DNA from: Hyphomicrobiaceae bacterium
Lineage (GTDB): Bacteria > Pseudomonadota > Alphaproteobacteria > Rhizobiales > Ancalomicrobiaceae
DNA: 64,000 bases
Assembly (NCBI GenBank): GCA_016793065.1
Contig: JAEULV010000026.1
Coordinates: 28,874-92,873, forward strand
Direction: 5' to 3'
The notes under the pieces were generated by a model that ran no database searches, was not told where the DNA came from, and saw only the letters and a program-made list of their open reading frames with translations. Made by a program: the position numbers and the translations under genes. This document shows positions 37,216-49,820 of the stretch, piece after piece (position 1 is the stretch's first letter; the number at the start of each line of letters is the position of its first letter).

Positions 37216-37509
37216 TCAGCCGTCGAAATCGCGGGCCAGCAGGTGGTGGGCGACGGCGACCAGCGTCGGGCGGATGCGGGCGCTCTCGGCAAAGGCCAGC
37301 ACCAGCGCATCGTCGCTCATGATGTGCTCGATCACGGCGGCGAGAAATCCCGGCTCGCCGGCGACGCCGCGCAATTCGCCCGGGCCGATGCCGGCGGCGC
37401 CGAGAAACGGGCCGAGGCGCTCGGGATCGCTGGCGAGAAACGTCAGCGCCTCGACGGCCAGCGCCTCGGCTTCGGCGGGGGTCATTCGCTCGGGTTTGGT
37501 CCAGGACAT
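37216..37509 (-). CDS. DUF3572-family protein
   Basis: A 97-residue helical protein with the DUF3572 pattern [38 protein letters not shown]. Function is unknown. It is divergent from divK with a 109-bp shared promoter region, an arrangement widely kept in Rhizobiales. Confidence 0.85.
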   Translation of the reverse strand: MSWTKPERMTPAEAEALAVEALTFLASDPERLGPFLGAAGIGPGELRGVAGEPGFLAAVIEHIMSDDALVLAFAESARIRPTLVAVAHHLLARDFDG

Positions 37510-37618
37510 CCGGCCTTTGCCCTTTCGAAAGGAATCACGGCTACAGTGTATCCGAGGGATTTGGACTGCCGGGAGCACTTGGCGCAAGCCGCCATCCACC
37601 GGCGTCGGGGAGTAGGTG

Positions 37619-37990
37619 ATGACGAAGTCAGTCTTGATCGTGGAGGACAACGAGCTGAATATGAAGCTCTTCCACGATCTGCTCGAAGCCAACGGTTATC
37701 GCACGCTGCAGACCCGCAACGGGTTCGATGCGATGGATATCGCGCGGGCGGAGAAACCCGACCTGATCCTCATGGACATCCAGCTGCCGGAAGTCTCGGG
37801 CCTCGATGTGACCCGTTGGCTGAAGGAAGACGACGAACTGCGCTCGATTCCGGTGATCGCGGTGACTGCCTTCGCGATGAAGGGCGATGAGGAGCGCATC
37901 CGCCAGGGCGGTTGCGAGGCCTATATCTCCAAGCCGATCTCGATCGCGAAGTTCCTCGAAACCGTCCGCGCCTACCTGGGCGACGCCTGA
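37619..37990 (+). CDS. divK: DivK, single-domain response regulator
   Basis: A 123-residue receiver domain: [13 protein letters not shown] (acidic pocket), phospho-acceptor Asp in [13 protein letters not shown], Thr/Ala switch in VTAFAM and Lys in YISKPIS. It has no output domain. In alphaproteobacteria DivK governs cell polarity and the CtrA pathway through DivJ and PleC. The ATG at 37619 has GGGGAGTAGG upstream. It is followed 25 bp later by pleD, the usual partner. Confidence 0.95.
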   Translation: MTKSVLIVEDNELNMKLFHDLLEANGYRTLQTRNGFDAMDIARAEKPDLILMDIQLPEVSGLDVTRWLKEDDELRSIPVIAVTAFAMKGDEERIRQGGCEAYISKPISIAKFLETVRAYLGDA

Positions 37991-38015
37991 CGTCCGAACG
38001 ATAGGGCCAGTTCGC

Positions 38016-39389
<1,374 letters not shown>

Positions 39390-39417
39390 ACCCGTACACC
39401 AAGGCAAGCTGATCAAG

Positions 39418-39447
39418 ACCGCGCCATCCAGCGCGGTTTTGCTTTTT
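39418..39447 (+). terminator. rho-independent terminator of divK-pleD
   Basis: A 7-bp perfect stem ACCGCGC / GCGCGGT, 6-nt loop, then TTTTGCTTTTTT. Confidence 0.88.
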
Positions 39448-40403
39448 TCGACATCATAATTAATCGATCCGGCCGAGTTATCGCAGGAAATTCTGCTTCC
39501 GAAGCTGTAGGGAGTGCTTTACTGAACACTCAAAGATAAACCCCGCCGCGCGATCCGATAGCTTTGGCGACAGCTTGCGTAAGCTCCCGCGACCCGGGAT
39601 GGCGCGGCGCCGGCATGCCCAAACGTGTGGCTGTTTATCCCTAGGTTCAGGCCGCCCGGGACCCATTTGACCAAATCGTATGCAATTTCCGCAGGGCTAT
39701 CTATCTGATTTTACGGACACGTCGCTATTTCACACTCGTAAAAATTACCAGAACTGTATCTAACCAAATTATGCGGGGTGGATAAGGTGTTCAAAAGCCA
39801 CCCGATTTTTGCGGTTATTTTGCCAACATGGGTTGATCTTATCGATATTGTCGATACTCTCTGAGCTATCGTGGCGGTTGACTGATCCGTCGGGGGGCTC
39901 ATGTGCCCCGATTGTCCGTCTTCGCCAAACTAGCTCCCTACGGCTTCTCAGGTCCGCCGCATCTCCTGGGTCCGTGGGGCTGGCCGGTTCGGGTACAGCT
40001 CAGAGTGGCCTCCTCAAATAGAGCGACCCGAACCGGCCAACCTTTTCCGTCAAAAAATGCAACTGTTTCAATGAATAGCCAGCGGCGTGCGCGGGCGTTT
40101 GCGCGTGACCGCAGTGGCGGGCCGGCGTCCAAGTTGCGGGACGCGGCACGGCGGGCGATCGTCGGGCTTGCCGCCCTTGCGCCAAGAACGACGCGGCATG
40201 TGACCGTTGAGGGATCGCCGGTGCCGGCGCGCTTCGCCTTTGCCGATGGGGCGTGAGTCGCGCCGGGAGCACCGTTCTTGGCGGGCGCGAGACAACGTCG
40301 TGACGTACCGCGATGGCGCGTCCTTGGTCGACGGGATTGCCGGCTGGCGCCCGAATCCGGCGGACCCGAGCCGGGCCCGCCGTCAACGTGGCTGTCCGGC
40401 CGC
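39448..40403. other. 956-bp convergent gap between pleD and serS, lower GC
   Basis: No convincing protein gene on either strand. The left 450 bp is noticeably AT-richer than its surroundings. A perfect 14-bp inverted repeat (TGGCCGGTTCGGGT at 39981-39994 and its complement at 40026-40039) with a 31-nt loop stands out. It could be a remnant of an insertion or hold an untranslated RNA. Short frames here lack ribosome sites and familiar motifs. rpmG, often found after pleD, is absent. Confidence 0.5.
39981..40039. repeat. 14-bp inverted repeat in the pleD-serS gap
   Basis: Perfect arms TGGCCGGTTCGGGT / ACCCGAACCGGCCA around a 31-nt loop. It may be a hairpin at the end of an RNA or the inner ends of a mobile remnant. 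Confidence 0.6.
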
Positions 40404-41861
<1,458 letters not shown>

Positions 41862-42644
41862 TCAGGCCTCGGTATCCGCCGTGTCGGCCTTGCCCTTGGT
41901 GACGCCACGGCGCTCCAGGAAGCGGACCACATGGATGGTCACCTCGTAAAGGAGGATGCAAGGCACGGCAAGGGAGATCTGGGACAGCGGATCGGGCGGG
42001 GTCAGCACCGCGGCGACGATGAACGCCACCAGCACCGCCCAGCGGCGCTTCTCCCGCAGATCGTCCGAGGTGATGACGCCGATATGGGCGAGCAGCGTCA
42101 GGATCACCGGCGTCTGGAACATGATGCCGAAGGCGAAGATCAGCGTCATGATGAAGGTCAGGTATTCGCGCGCGCTCGGCAGGAACTGGATGCGCGCCTG
42201 GCCCTCGGCGGCTTCCTGCTGCATGCCGATGAAGAACTGCAGCGCCATCGGCAGGATGAAATAGACGAAGGCGGCACCCAGCCCGAACATGATCGGCGTA
42301 GCGACCAGATAGGGGAAGAACACCTTGCGCTCGTGCTTGTAGAGCCCCGGCGCGACGAAGCCGTAGATCTGGCCGGCGATGACGGGGAACGAGATGAACA
42401 GGCCCGCCCACAGCGCGATCTTCACCTGGGTGACGAACAGCTCCAGCGGACCGGTATAGATCAACGTCTCGCCGCCGACCTTGACGAAGGGATAGAGCAG
42501 GATGTTGAGGATCGCCTTGGAGAAATAGCCGCAGATCGCGAATGCGACGAACAGGCCGCCGAGCGCCTTCATCAGCCGCGACCGCAGCTCGATGAGGTGC
42601 TCCATCAACGGCGCCTTGCTGGATTCGATCTCGTCCTGGCTCAT
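41862..42644 (-). CDS. tatC: TatC, Sec-independent translocase subunit
   Basis: A 260-residue six-helix membrane protein with MEHLIELRSRLMKAL at the N-terminus, the FVAPGLYKHERK loop and FGIMFQTPVILTLL. It binds twin-arginine signals with TatB and recruits TatA. It overlaps tatB by 4 bp. Confidence 0.96.
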   Translation of the reverse strand: MSQDEIESSKAPLMEHLIELRSRLMKALGGLFVAFAICGYFSKAILNILLYPFVKVGGETLIYTGPLELFVTQVKIALWAGLFISFPVIAGQIYGFVAPGLYKHERKVFFPYLVATPIMFGLGAAFVYFILPMALQFFIGMQQEAAEGQARIQFLPSAREYLTFIMTLIFAFGIMFQTPVILTLLAHIGVITSDDLREKRRWAVLVAFIVAAVLTPPDPLSQISLAVPCILLYEVTIHVVRFLERRGVTKGKADTADTEA

Positions 42645-43201
42645 GCCGAGGGTCCTGGCGCGGCGGGCTTGTCGGCGGCCGGCGCGATAACGGGGGCGAT
42701 CGTCTCGACCGGCGCGATGCCGGAGAGGTCGGGGGCAACGGGCGGCGTCAGCTCGGCGAGCTCGATCGTGCCGACGGTCGGGACGGCATCGGCCGCCTCG
42801 GGCGACGGCGGCGGCGATGCCGGCAGATCGGGTCCGTCGACGATCATCGAATTGACGGAAGCCCCGGCGGCGCCGCCGGTGACCATGGCGGTGGCGCGGG
42901 CGAAATCGTCATTGAGCGAGCGCGCCGCCTCGTTGAGCGGCTTGGTGGCGCTCTCGACCGTCTCGCGGATCATGTTGGCGGGATTGAGGCTTTTCAGCTC
43001 GTCGACGGTCTTGCGGACGTCGTCGAGGTCGGCCTCCTTCATCGCTTCCTTGAACTGGTCCTGGAAGTCGCCGGCCATCCGCCGCAGCGCGCCGATCGTC
43101 TTCGACAGGGTCCGCAGGAGCTTGGGCAACTCCTTCGGTCCCACCACAATCAACGCGACGATCCCGATGATCAGGATTTCGCTCAACCCGACGTCCAGCA
43201 T
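42641..43201 (-). CDS. tatB: TatB, Sec-independent translocase subunit
   Basis: A 186-residue protein. One N-terminal helix (MLDVGLSEILIIGIVALIVVGPKELP) is followed by an amphipathic helix (LLRTLSKTIGALRRMAGDFQDQF) and a Pro/Ala-rich tail. The Glu in the helix and the GPKELP hinge separate TatB from TatA. It lies 169 bp after tatA. Confidence 0.94.
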   Translation of the reverse strand: MLDVGLSEILIIGIVALIVVGPKELPKLLRTLSKTIGALRRMAGDFQDQFKEAMKEADLDDVRKTVDELKSLNPANMIRETVESATKPLNEAARSLNDDFARATAMVTGGAAGASVNSMIVDGPDLPASPPPSPEAADAVPTVGTIELAELTPPVAPDLSGIAPVETIAPVIAPAADKPAAPGPSA

Positions 43202-43370
43202 TTCGGCTCGTCTCGCCTTGCACGGGAACGGTCGCCCGCGGGCGGGCGACGCGATCCTGGTCCGGGGTCACCGGTTGTCACCATGCGCCGGACCGGAATC
43301 GGACAGGCGCGGAAAGAGCGATCGGCCAACCGGCCCGTCCGCATCCGGGCGGCGCGGCCGGCGGTCGCGA

Positions 43371-43592
43371 TCAGGACTTGGTCTTGTCGGCGGGCTGAAC
43401 CGTCTCGCCGACCTTCTGGTCGATGACCTTGGCGCCGTCGACGGCGGTTTCGGTCTCGTCCTTCATTCCCTTCTTGAAGTTCTGGATACCCTTGGCGAGG
43501 TCGCCCATCAGATCCGGGATCTTGTTGCGGCCGAACAGCAGCAACACAACCACCAGAACGATCAGCCAATGCCAAATGCTGAAGGAACCCAT
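43371..43592 (-). CDS. tatA: TatA, Sec-independent translocase pore subunit
   Basis: A 73-residue protein with a single membrane helix ([23 protein letters not shown]) and the [27 protein letters not shown] amphipathic helix. It forms the oligomeric pore of the Tat system. NirN, NirS and other cytochromes here carry Sec-like signals, so Tat serves other cargo. Confidence 0.95.
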   Translation of the reverse strand: MGSFSIWHWLIVLVVVLLLFGRNKIPDLMGDLAKGIQNFKKGMKDETETAVDGAKVIDQKVGETVQPADKTKS

Positions 43593-43734
43593 CGACTTGC
43601 CTCCTCGCGTGATCCAATGCCCGGATCGCGCGGCCTGTTTTCATTTCGTTTCGGCGCGCACTATGTCAAACCCCGGATGGCCCCGCAAGGAGACATCCGC
43701 CGCGACGCCCAAACCCGCTTCATTCACATATGGA

Positions 43735-44853
43735 TTACTTTCCCGCGTCCGCAAAGACCAAAACGTCATTGGGATCGAGGGATACCCCCACATCGTCGCC
43801 GGACCTTAGTCCGCGCGCATCACGAATTCGCGACAGGATCGGCTTGTCCAGCCCCTGCACGGCGACCTCGAACAGGTCGACCTCGCCGAGGAAGCGGTGC
43901 TGCACGACGCGGCCGGGAATGCCGCCGCCGGCATCGAGCTTCACCCCCTGCAGCCGGATGCCGACGATGACCGACTGGCCCGGCGCGGCGCCCGGCGCCG
44001 GGAAAGTGCCGAGCGGCGTCTCGACCCGGCCGTCTTGGCCGGCAGTGGCGTCGATCTCGTTCATTTCAGAGAAGAACCGGGCGACGAAGCGGTCGGCCGG
44101 GCGGGAATAGAGTTCACGCGCGGTGCCGATCTGCACCAATTCGCCGGTGCGCATCAGCGCGATGCGGTCGGCGATGCGCATCGCCTCCTCGGGATCGTGG
44201 GTGACCATGACGCAGGTGGCGCGGGTTTCCTTCAGCACCGCCGCGGTTTCCTCGCGGACGCTGTCGCGCAGGCGCTTGTCGAGGCCGGAGAACGGCTCGT
44301 CCATCAGCAGCACCGCCGGGCGCGGCGCGACGGCGCGGGCGAGCGCGACGCGTTGCTGTTCGCCGCCGGAGAGGGCGTGGGGATAGTCGAAGGCATATTC
44401 GAGCAGGCCGACGCGCGCCAGCGCCGCCATCGCCTCGCGCTCGGCATCGGCGCGCACCATGTTGGTCAGGCCGAACATGACGTTCTGCAGGATGCTCATA
44501 TGCGGAAACAGCGCGTAATCCTGGAACACCAGCCCGACGCCGCGCTTTTCCGGCGGCAGGAACACGCCGGGACCGGACATCTCCTGGCCGTTGATCAGCA
44601 CGCGGCCCGCCGTCTGGCGCTCGATGCCGGCGGCGATGCGCAACAGCGTGGTCTTGCCGCAGCCGGAATGGCCGAGCAGGCAGACCACCTCGCCCGGCTT
44701 GATGTCGAGGCTGACGCCGCGCAGGCTGGTCATGCCGTCATAGGCGTGGTGGATGGCCTCGAAGCTCAGCTGACCGGCAATCGTCGCCGCCGCCTTCGGG
44801 CGGGGCGTTACCGGCTTCGATCTAACGGGGGGCGCTGTCTCGGAACCGCTCAT
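43735..44853 (-). CDS. ABC transporter ATP-binding protein, FbpC/PotA-like, with TOBE domain
   Basis: A 372-residue ATPase: Walker A GHSGCGKTT, Q-loop LVFQDYALFPHM, signature LSGGEQQRVALARA, Walker B AVLLMDEPFSGLD, H-loop VTHDPEEAMRIADR. The TOBE region at about 285-370 is of the iron(III)/spermidine type. No permease or binding protein is adjacent, so its partner is elsewhere or the gene is a genome-position holdover between scpB and tatA, as in some relatives. The substrate is probably iron(III) (inference). Confidence 0.85.
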   Translation of the reverse strand: MSGSETAPPVRSKPVTPRPKAAATIAGQLSFEAIHHAYDGMTSLRGVSLDIKPGEVVCLLGHSGCGKTTLLRIAAGIERQTAGRVLINGQEMSGPGVFLPPEKRGVGLVFQDYALFPHMSILQNVMFGLTNMVRADAEREAMAALARVGLLEYAFDYPHALSGGEQQRVALARAVAPRPAVLLMDEPFSGLDKRLRDSVREETAAVLKETRATCVMVTHDPEEAMRIADRIALMRTGELVQIGTARELYSRPADRFVARFFSEMNEIDATAGQDGRVETPLGTFPAPGAAPGQSVIVGIRLQGVKLDAGGGIPGRVVQHRFLGEVDLFEVAVQGLDKPILSRIRDARGLRSGDDVGVSLDPNDVLVFADAGK

Positions 44854-44979
44854 GCCGCCGGTCTGCCTTCATTCCTGCTTCCACTGTCTGTTACCGGGCA
44901 AGCGGGGCGATGTCGACCCGGTCTCGCGCGGCGCTTCGGTCGATATCTGGCAATTCCCGGTCCAGATCGGCGGGCGGGT

Positions 44980-45660
44980 TCACTCCTCCTCGCCCAGCGG
45001 CTCGATCGTGGCGAGGGTGTCGCCGGGTTCGAGCGGGTCCTCGTCGGGGCCGAGGGCCGGGTCGTCGGAGGGGAGCGGCACCATGAAGCCGGCCGGCGGC
45101 TGGCCCTCGAGCAGGCCGAGGCCGCGCAGTTCCTCCAGACCCGGCAGGTCGGCGATCGATTCGAGCTGGAAGTGGGCGAGGAAGGCGTCGGTGGTGCCAT
45201 AGGTCACCGGACGGCCGGGCGAGCGCCGGCGGCCGCGCATGCGCACCCAGCCGGTCGCCAGCAGCGTATCGAGGGCGCCGCGATAGATGGCGACGCCGCG
45301 ATATTGCTCGATCTCGGCGCGGGTCACCGGCTGGTGATAGGCGATGATCGCCAAGGTCTCGAGCCCGGCTCGCGACAGGCGCCTTTGTTCGCTGGCGTGG
45401 CGTTGCAGCAGGTAGGAGAGATCGTCGGCGGTGCGGAACAGCCATTTTTCCGCCACCCGCACCAGTTCGATGCCGCGCCCGGCATAATCGGCGCGCAGCC
45501 GGGCGAGGATGGCGGCGACATCGGCGCCGGCCGGCAGGCGCTCGACGAGGTCCGCTTCGCTCACCGGTTCGGCCGAGGCAAACAGGATCGCCTCGACGAC
45601 GCGCAGCATCAGCCGCTCGTCGGGACGCTCCGGGGTGTCGGTAGTCGGGCAATCGGTCAT
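44980..45660 (-). CDS. scpB: ScpB, segregation and condensation protein B
   Basis: A 226-residue protein with tandem winged helices: LRVVEAILFASAEPVSEADLVERLP and LSRAGLETLAIIAYHQPVTRAEIEQYRGV, then RRRSPGRPVTYGTTDAFLAHFQL. It partners ScpA in the SMC complex that compacts chromosomes. An acidic C-terminal tail is typical of alphaproteobacteria. It lies 9 bp after scpA. Confidence 0.95.
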   Translation of the reverse strand: MTDCPTTDTPERPDERLMLRVVEAILFASAEPVSEADLVERLPAGADVAAILARLRADYAGRGIELVRVAEKWLFRTADDLSYLLQRHASEQRRLSRAGLETLAIIAYHQPVTRAEIEQYRGVAIYRGALDTLLATGWVRMRGRRRSPGRPVTYGTTDAFLAHFQLESIADLPGLEELRGLGLLEGQPPAGFMVPLPSDDPALGPDEDPLEPGDTLATIEPLGEEE

Positions 45661-45669
45661 GTCGACGCC

Positions 45670-46539
45670 TCAGCCTTCGTCGTCGGCGGCGGCGGCCGTG
45701 GCATCGGGGGCCGGCGGGCGGGGCTGGCGGACGTAGATCGTGCCGAACGTCTCGTTCTGGCGCAGCTCCAGCCGGCCCTCGCGGACCATTTCGAGCATGG
45801 CGGAAAACGAGCTGGCGCGCACCGAGGCGCGGCTGTCCTCGGTCATGTAGGGGCGGATGAAGGCCTCGACCGGCATCCAGTCGAAGGCCTGGCCGAGAAG
45901 GCGCTCGAGGATCGTCCGCGCATCGGCGAGCGACCAGACGGTGCGCTTGCCGACCTCGACGCGGGTGATCATCTGGCGCTGGCGCAGCGCGGCATAGGCC
46001 GAGAGAAAATCGGCGATATTGGCGCCCCATTCGGTGGTGGTGCGCACGGCGATCGGCTCGGGGCGGCCGCGGGCGAAGACGTCGCGGCCGAGGCGGTTGC
46101 GGTTCATCAGCTGGGCGGCGACGGCGCGCATCGCCTCGAGCTTGCGCAGGCGGAAGGCCAGCATCTCGGCCATTTCGGCGCCCGTCGGCTCCTCGTCCTT
46201 CGGCGGCTCCGGTAGCAGCAGCCGGGATTTCAGATAGGCGAGCCAGGCGGCCATCACCAAATAGTCGGCGGCGAGCTCGAGCCGCAGCTTGCGCGCCTCG
46301 TCGATGAAGGCGAGGTACTGGTTGGCAAGATCGAGGATGGAGATCCGGGCGAGATCGACCTTCTGCGACCGCGCCAGCGTCAGCAAGAGGTCGAGCGGGC
46401 CTTCATAGCCGCCGACATCGACGACCAGGGTCGGATCGTCGGGACGACGCTCGCTGGCGTTCGGGTCCCAGGCATCGAAGCCGGAGCGCGGGACGGTCGC
46501 CGGGCGGTCGGGGTCGGCCGGATTGATCGCATTGCCCAT
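45670..46539 (-). CDS. scpA: ScpA, segregation and condensation protein A (kleisin)
   Basis: A 289-residue kleisin with YEGPLDLLLTLARSQKVDLARISILDLANQYLAFI near the N-terminus, EYLVMAAWLAYLKSRLLLP-like helix at about 90-115 and a C-terminal winged helix. It bridges SMC heads with ScpB. It lies 27 bp after nagZ. Confidence 0.95.
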   Translation of the reverse strand: MGNAINPADPDRPATVPRSGFDAWDPNASERRPDDPTLVVDVGGYEGPLDLLLTLARSQKVDLARISILDLANQYLAFIDEARKLRLELAADYLVMAAWLAYLKSRLLLPEPPKDEEPTGAEMAEMLAFRLRKLEAMRAVAAQLMNRNRLGRDVFARGRPEPIAVRTTTEWGANIADFLSAYAALRQRQMITRVEVGKRTVWSLADARTILERLLGQAFDWMPVEAFIRPYMTEDSRASVRASSFSAMLEMVREGRLELRQNETFGTIYVRQPRPPAPDATAAAADDEG

Positions 46540-46566
46540 GAACCGCCCCCCCTGCCCCGTCGCCGC

Positions 46567-47604
46567 TCAGACGCGGCCGACGCCGGTGAATTCGACGCCG
46601 ACCTCGGCCATCAGTTCGGCGAACCGGGCCTCGGCCGCCGCCCGGTCGAGCGGCTCCGGCGGCTTGCGCCAGCCATCGACGCGACGAACCCGCTCCAGCG
46701 ACTTGCCGGAAAGCGCCGGGCAGGCGTCGGCCACCTGGCGCATCTCGTCGAGCTTGCCGTTGCAGTGAAGCACGAGGTCGCAGCCGGCGTCGAGTGCGGC
46801 GCGGGCGCGCGCATGGTGATCGCCGCCAAGCGCCTGCATCGACAGGTCGTCGGTCATCAAGGCGCCACCGAAGCCGAGACGGCCGCGAATGATCTCGGCG
46901 ATGACCTTCGGCGAGGTCGTGGCCGGACGATCCGGGTCGATGGCGGTGTAGACGACATGGGCCGACATCGCCATCGGCAGATCGGCAAGGGCCGCGAACG
47001 GCGGAAAGTCCCGTTCCGCCAGTTCGGCAAGGCTCGTCTCGACCACGGGCAGGCTGAGGTGGCTGTCGACGCCGGCGCGGCCATGGCCGGGCATGTGCTT
47101 GACCACCGGCAGCACGCCGCCGGCCAGCACGCCGTCGGCGGCGGCGCGGGCGAGAGCCGAGACGAAGGCCGGATCGCGGCCGAAGGCGCGGGCGCCGATG
47201 ACGTCATGGGCGCCAGGCACCGGCACATCGAGCAGCGGCACGCAATCGACGTCGATGCCGAGCGCGGCGAGGTCGTCGGCGATCAGCCGCATGCCGAGGC
47301 GCGTCGCCTCCAGGCCCTTCAGCAGGTTGCGTTCGGCCAGGCGGCCATAGTCGAGGCCGCGCGGATAGGCCGGCCACCACGGCGCGGCGAGGCGCTGGAC
47401 GCGACCGCCCTCCTGATCGATCAGCACCGGGGCATCGGCGCGGCCGACGGCGTCGCGCAGGCTGGCGACGAGGTTCGCGACCTGCGCCGGCGTATCGACA
47501 TTGCGCTTGAACAGGATAAAGCCCCAGGGACGCTCGGCGGCGAAGAACCCCCGCTCCTCAAGCGTCAGCTCCAGCCCGGCGCAGCCCGAAATGAATGCCT
47601 TCAT
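46567..47604 (-). CDS. nagZ: NagZ, beta-N-acetylglucosaminidase
   Basis: A 345-residue GH3 enzyme with the loop KHMPGHGRAGVDSH (catalytic His/Asp) and the nucleophile Asp in GALMTDDLSMQAL. It removes GlcNAc from cell-wall muropeptides during recycling and thereby affects beta-lactamase induction. ATG 47604 gives the standard MKAFISGCAGLELT start. Confidence 0.94.
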   Translation of the reverse strand: MKAFISGCAGLELTLEERGFFAAERPWGFILFKRNVDTPAQVANLVASLRDAVGRADAPVLIDQEGGRVQRLAAPWWPAYPRGLDYGRLAERNLLKGLEATRLGMRLIADDLAALGIDVDCVPLLDVPVPGAHDVIGARAFGRDPAFVSALARAAADGVLAGGVLPVVKHMPGHGRAGVDSHLSLPVVETSLAELAERDFPPFAALADLPMAMSAHVVYTAIDPDRPATTSPKVIAEIIRGRLGFGGALMTDDLSMQALGGDHHARARAALDAGCDLVLHCNGKLDEMRQVADACPALSGKSLERVRRVDGWRKPPEPLDRAAAEARFAELMAEVGVEFTGVGRV

Positions 47605-47661
47605 GTGTGTCTCCGCACCGACCGGTTCGCCGCCAAGCAAGGACGTGACGGCGCAAGGAAG

Positions 47662-47710
47662 AAGAAAGGCCGTGGCCGCATCGCCCGATTGGACGCGCGA
47701 CCACGGCCTT
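47662..47710 (-). terminator. probable terminator after the SPOR gene
   Basis: Perfect 10-bp arms AAGGCCGTGG / CCACGGCCTT with a 25-nt loop. On the minus strand it is followed by TCTTCTTCC, just past the SPOR stop. The loop is long, so efficiency is uncertain. Confidence 0.5.
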
Positions 47711-47723
47711 GTCGATTTCGGTC

Positions 47724-49769
47724 TCAACGGCCGGCGATCAGGCAGCTGCCGCCCTGGCCCTTGATCTGCTCGCACACCCGCACGGCTTCCTCGCGGCTCG
47801 ACACCGGGCCGACGCGGACGCGGTAGAACGTGCCACGGGCGCCGAGATCGGCCGGCTGGACGTTGAGGCCCATGCCGTTGATCGCCGAGTAGCGACGTTG
47901 TGCCGCGGCATAGGCCGAGCGCGCTTCCGCCTCCGACTGATGCGACGACAGCTGGATCATGAACGAGCCGCCGCCGCTGGCGACCGGCGCGGCCGGAGCC
48001 GCAGCCACGGGAGCGGTGGCGACAGGCGTCGGTGCGGCGGAAGCCGGCGCGGGGCCCGACGGCACCAGCGCCAGCGGCGCGCCGGTGGCGACCGTCGACG
48101 GCTTGGCCGGCGGCTTCAATGCCGGCGCCGGTGGCGCAATCGGAGCGATCGGCGCAACCGCGACGGGCTTGGGCGCCTGCGGCGCGGCAACGGCCGGCAG
48201 GGTCGGCTTGGTGCCGGCCGGCGCCTGCAATTGCGGCTGCGGCGGCGTGACGACCTTGGCGGTCGGCGTCACCGGCGCGGCCGGGAAGGCCGGCGGGGTC
48301 GGCGTGGTGGCGACGATCGGCGGCGGCGCCGGTGCCTTGACAGCCGCGACCGCGGCCGGGGCCGGCGCGGCGGGAGCGACCGGAACCGGGGCGACGGCGA
48401 CCGGAACCGGCGTGGCGGCTGGAACCGGGACCGGGGCCGGGGTAACGGCAACGGCGGCCGGCGCCGGAGCCGGGGCATTCGGCGGCACGATCGAGCCGTC
48501 GGGGCGGACCACCACGGTGCGGACCTTGCGCGATCCGTCATCGGCGGTCGCCTCGGTGCCGACCGGCGCGGACGGGCCGCCGGGCAGGATGACGCGGACG
48601 TTCTTGCCGCTGACCTGTTCGACCGGCTCTTCCTGGCGTTCCACGATCTTGCCGTCGGCCGGCTTGGTGCCGACGCGCTCATAGTCGAGCTTCGCCTGCT
48701 GCTGCGGCTCCTGCGGCTGCTGCGAGGGATCCGGCAGGGTCTTGTTGGGCTTGCCGTCGGCATGGATCACCGGCGGCTGACCGGCGACGCCGCCTGTCGA
48801 GGGGCCGGAGAAGGCGCGGAAGCCAAGGAAGCCGAGGCCGCCGACGACGACAAGCGCCAGCGCGACGCCTGCGAGCAGCATGCCGCGCTTCGGGCTCTGC
48901 GCCGCGTCGTCGTCATAGGGGCGGTGTTCCGGCAGGGCGCCATCGGGGCCAGCCTGGGGATCGTCGCGATAGCCGTCATATTCGGGATTGTGCAGCGCCG
49001 GTGCCATCGGACCCTTCACGGCCGGCGCCAGATCCTGCGGCGTGAGCTCGGGCAGCGCGTCGTAGGGATCGTCCTCGGCCGGCTGATAGCGCGTCGGATC
49101 ATAGCCGCGGCTTTCGGCGAACTGGCGCGGATCATAGGGATCGACGCCATAGCCGGCATTGGGATCGTAGGGCGGCTGGTAGGCCGGGTCGTAGCCGTCC
49201 GGGTCGGAATAGGTGACGCCGGGCTGGTCCTGATAGCTCTGCTGGTAGGTGTCGGAGACGAAGGCCGGGGCCGCGTCCTCGGCGGGATCGAACATGTCGG
49301 CCGGGCGCGGCGCGGCAACCGGGGCAAAGCTTGGCTCCTCGCGCTCGGGCAGCTCGATGTCGAAGCGCGGCGGCAGCGGCGCCGAGCGGGCGGTGGTGGG
49401 AGCGGCCGGCTCGAACGCGCCGAACGGCAGGTCGACCTCGGCATCCGGCTCGGTGGCGACGATCCGTGGTTCATAGTTATAGCCCGGCTCGACGCGCGGT
49501 TCCGGCGCGGCCACGACGGGCGAACGAACCGGGGGAACGCCGGCCTGCGGGTCGATGGAGGCGCGCAGTTCCTGGAACAGCTCGGCCTCGAACCCGGCGG
49601 TGAAATCGGGAATGGCCGGCTCCGGCTGGCGCGGCGGCAGCGCCTGATCGGCACCGAAGACGCTCGGATCGTTGAGAAGGCGGGTCAGCTCGTCGAGCGG
49701 ATCTTCCGCGAAGCCGCGATCTCCGCCGGAAGGAGCATCAAAGCGGTTCTTCTGGGCAATGGCTGACAT
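47724..49769 (-). CDS. SPOR-domain cell-envelope protein
   Basis: A 681-residue bitopic protein. A long acidic, Pro/Tyr-rich cytoplasmic part (1-285, with repeats such as YDPAYQPPYDPNAGYGVDPYDP) precedes a membrane helix (about 290-312, RGMLLAGVALALVVVGGLGFLGF), a Pro/Ala-rich periplasmic spacer (about 430-595) and a C-terminal SPOR domain (FMIQLSSHQSEAEARSAYAA...YRVRVGPVSSREEAVRVCEQIK). SPOR domains bind denuded peptidoglycan at the septum. ATG 49769 has GGAGGAG. It lies between argS and nagZ as in related genomes. Confidence 0.9.
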   Translation of the reverse strand: MSAIAQKNRFDAPSGGDRGFAEDPLDELTRLLNDPSVFGADQALPPRQPEPAIPDFTAGFEAELFQELRASIDPQAGVPPVRSPVVAAPEPRVEPGYNYEPRIVATEPDAEVDLPFGAFEPAAPTTARSAPLPPRFDIELPEREEPSFAPVAAPRPADMFDPAEDAAPAFVSDTYQQSYQDQPGVTYSDPDGYDPAYQPPYDPNAGYGVDPYDPRQFAESRGYDPTRYQPAEDDPYDALPELTPQDLAPAVKGPMAPALHNPEYDGYRDDPQAGPDGALPEHRPYDDDAAQSPKRGMLLAGVALALVVVGGLGFLGFRAFSGPSTGGVAGQPPVIHADGKPNKTLPDPSQQPQEPQQQAKLDYERVGTKPADGKIVERQEEPVEQVSGKNVRVILPGGPSAPVGTEATADDGSRKVRTVVVRPDGSIVPPNAPAPAPAAVAVTPAPVPVPAATPVPVAVAPVPVAPAAPAPAAVAAVKAPAPPPIVATTPTPPAFPAAPVTPTAKVVTPPQPQLQAPAGTKPTLPAVAAPQAPKPVAVAPIAPIAPPAPALKPPAKPSTVATGAPLALVPSGPAPASAAPTPVATAPVAAAPAAPVASGGGSFMIQLSSHQSEAEARSAYAAAQRRYSAINGMGLNVQPADLGARGTFYRVRVGPVSSREEAVRVCEQIKGQGGSCLIAGR

Positions 49770-49820
49770 GCTACGCACTCCTCCGGTCTGGCGATGGCGC
49801 CGGACCGGAGGGTCGGCGCG

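Noticed and set aside
39809..40256. Short plus-strand frames in the pleD-serS gap
   Set aside because: No ribosome sites, no familiar motifs and compositional drift along the frames.
48000..48500. Repetitive GC-rich stretch that might be a CRISPR or tandem array
   Set aside because: It codes for the Pro/Ala-rich spacer of the SPOR protein; the repeats are irregular and no CRISPR-like unit exists in the window.
47709..49766. A 685-codon Gly/Arg-rich plus-strand frame
   Set aside because: It is the complement of the Pro/Ala-rich SPOR gene, whose domain structure and ribosome site are convincing.
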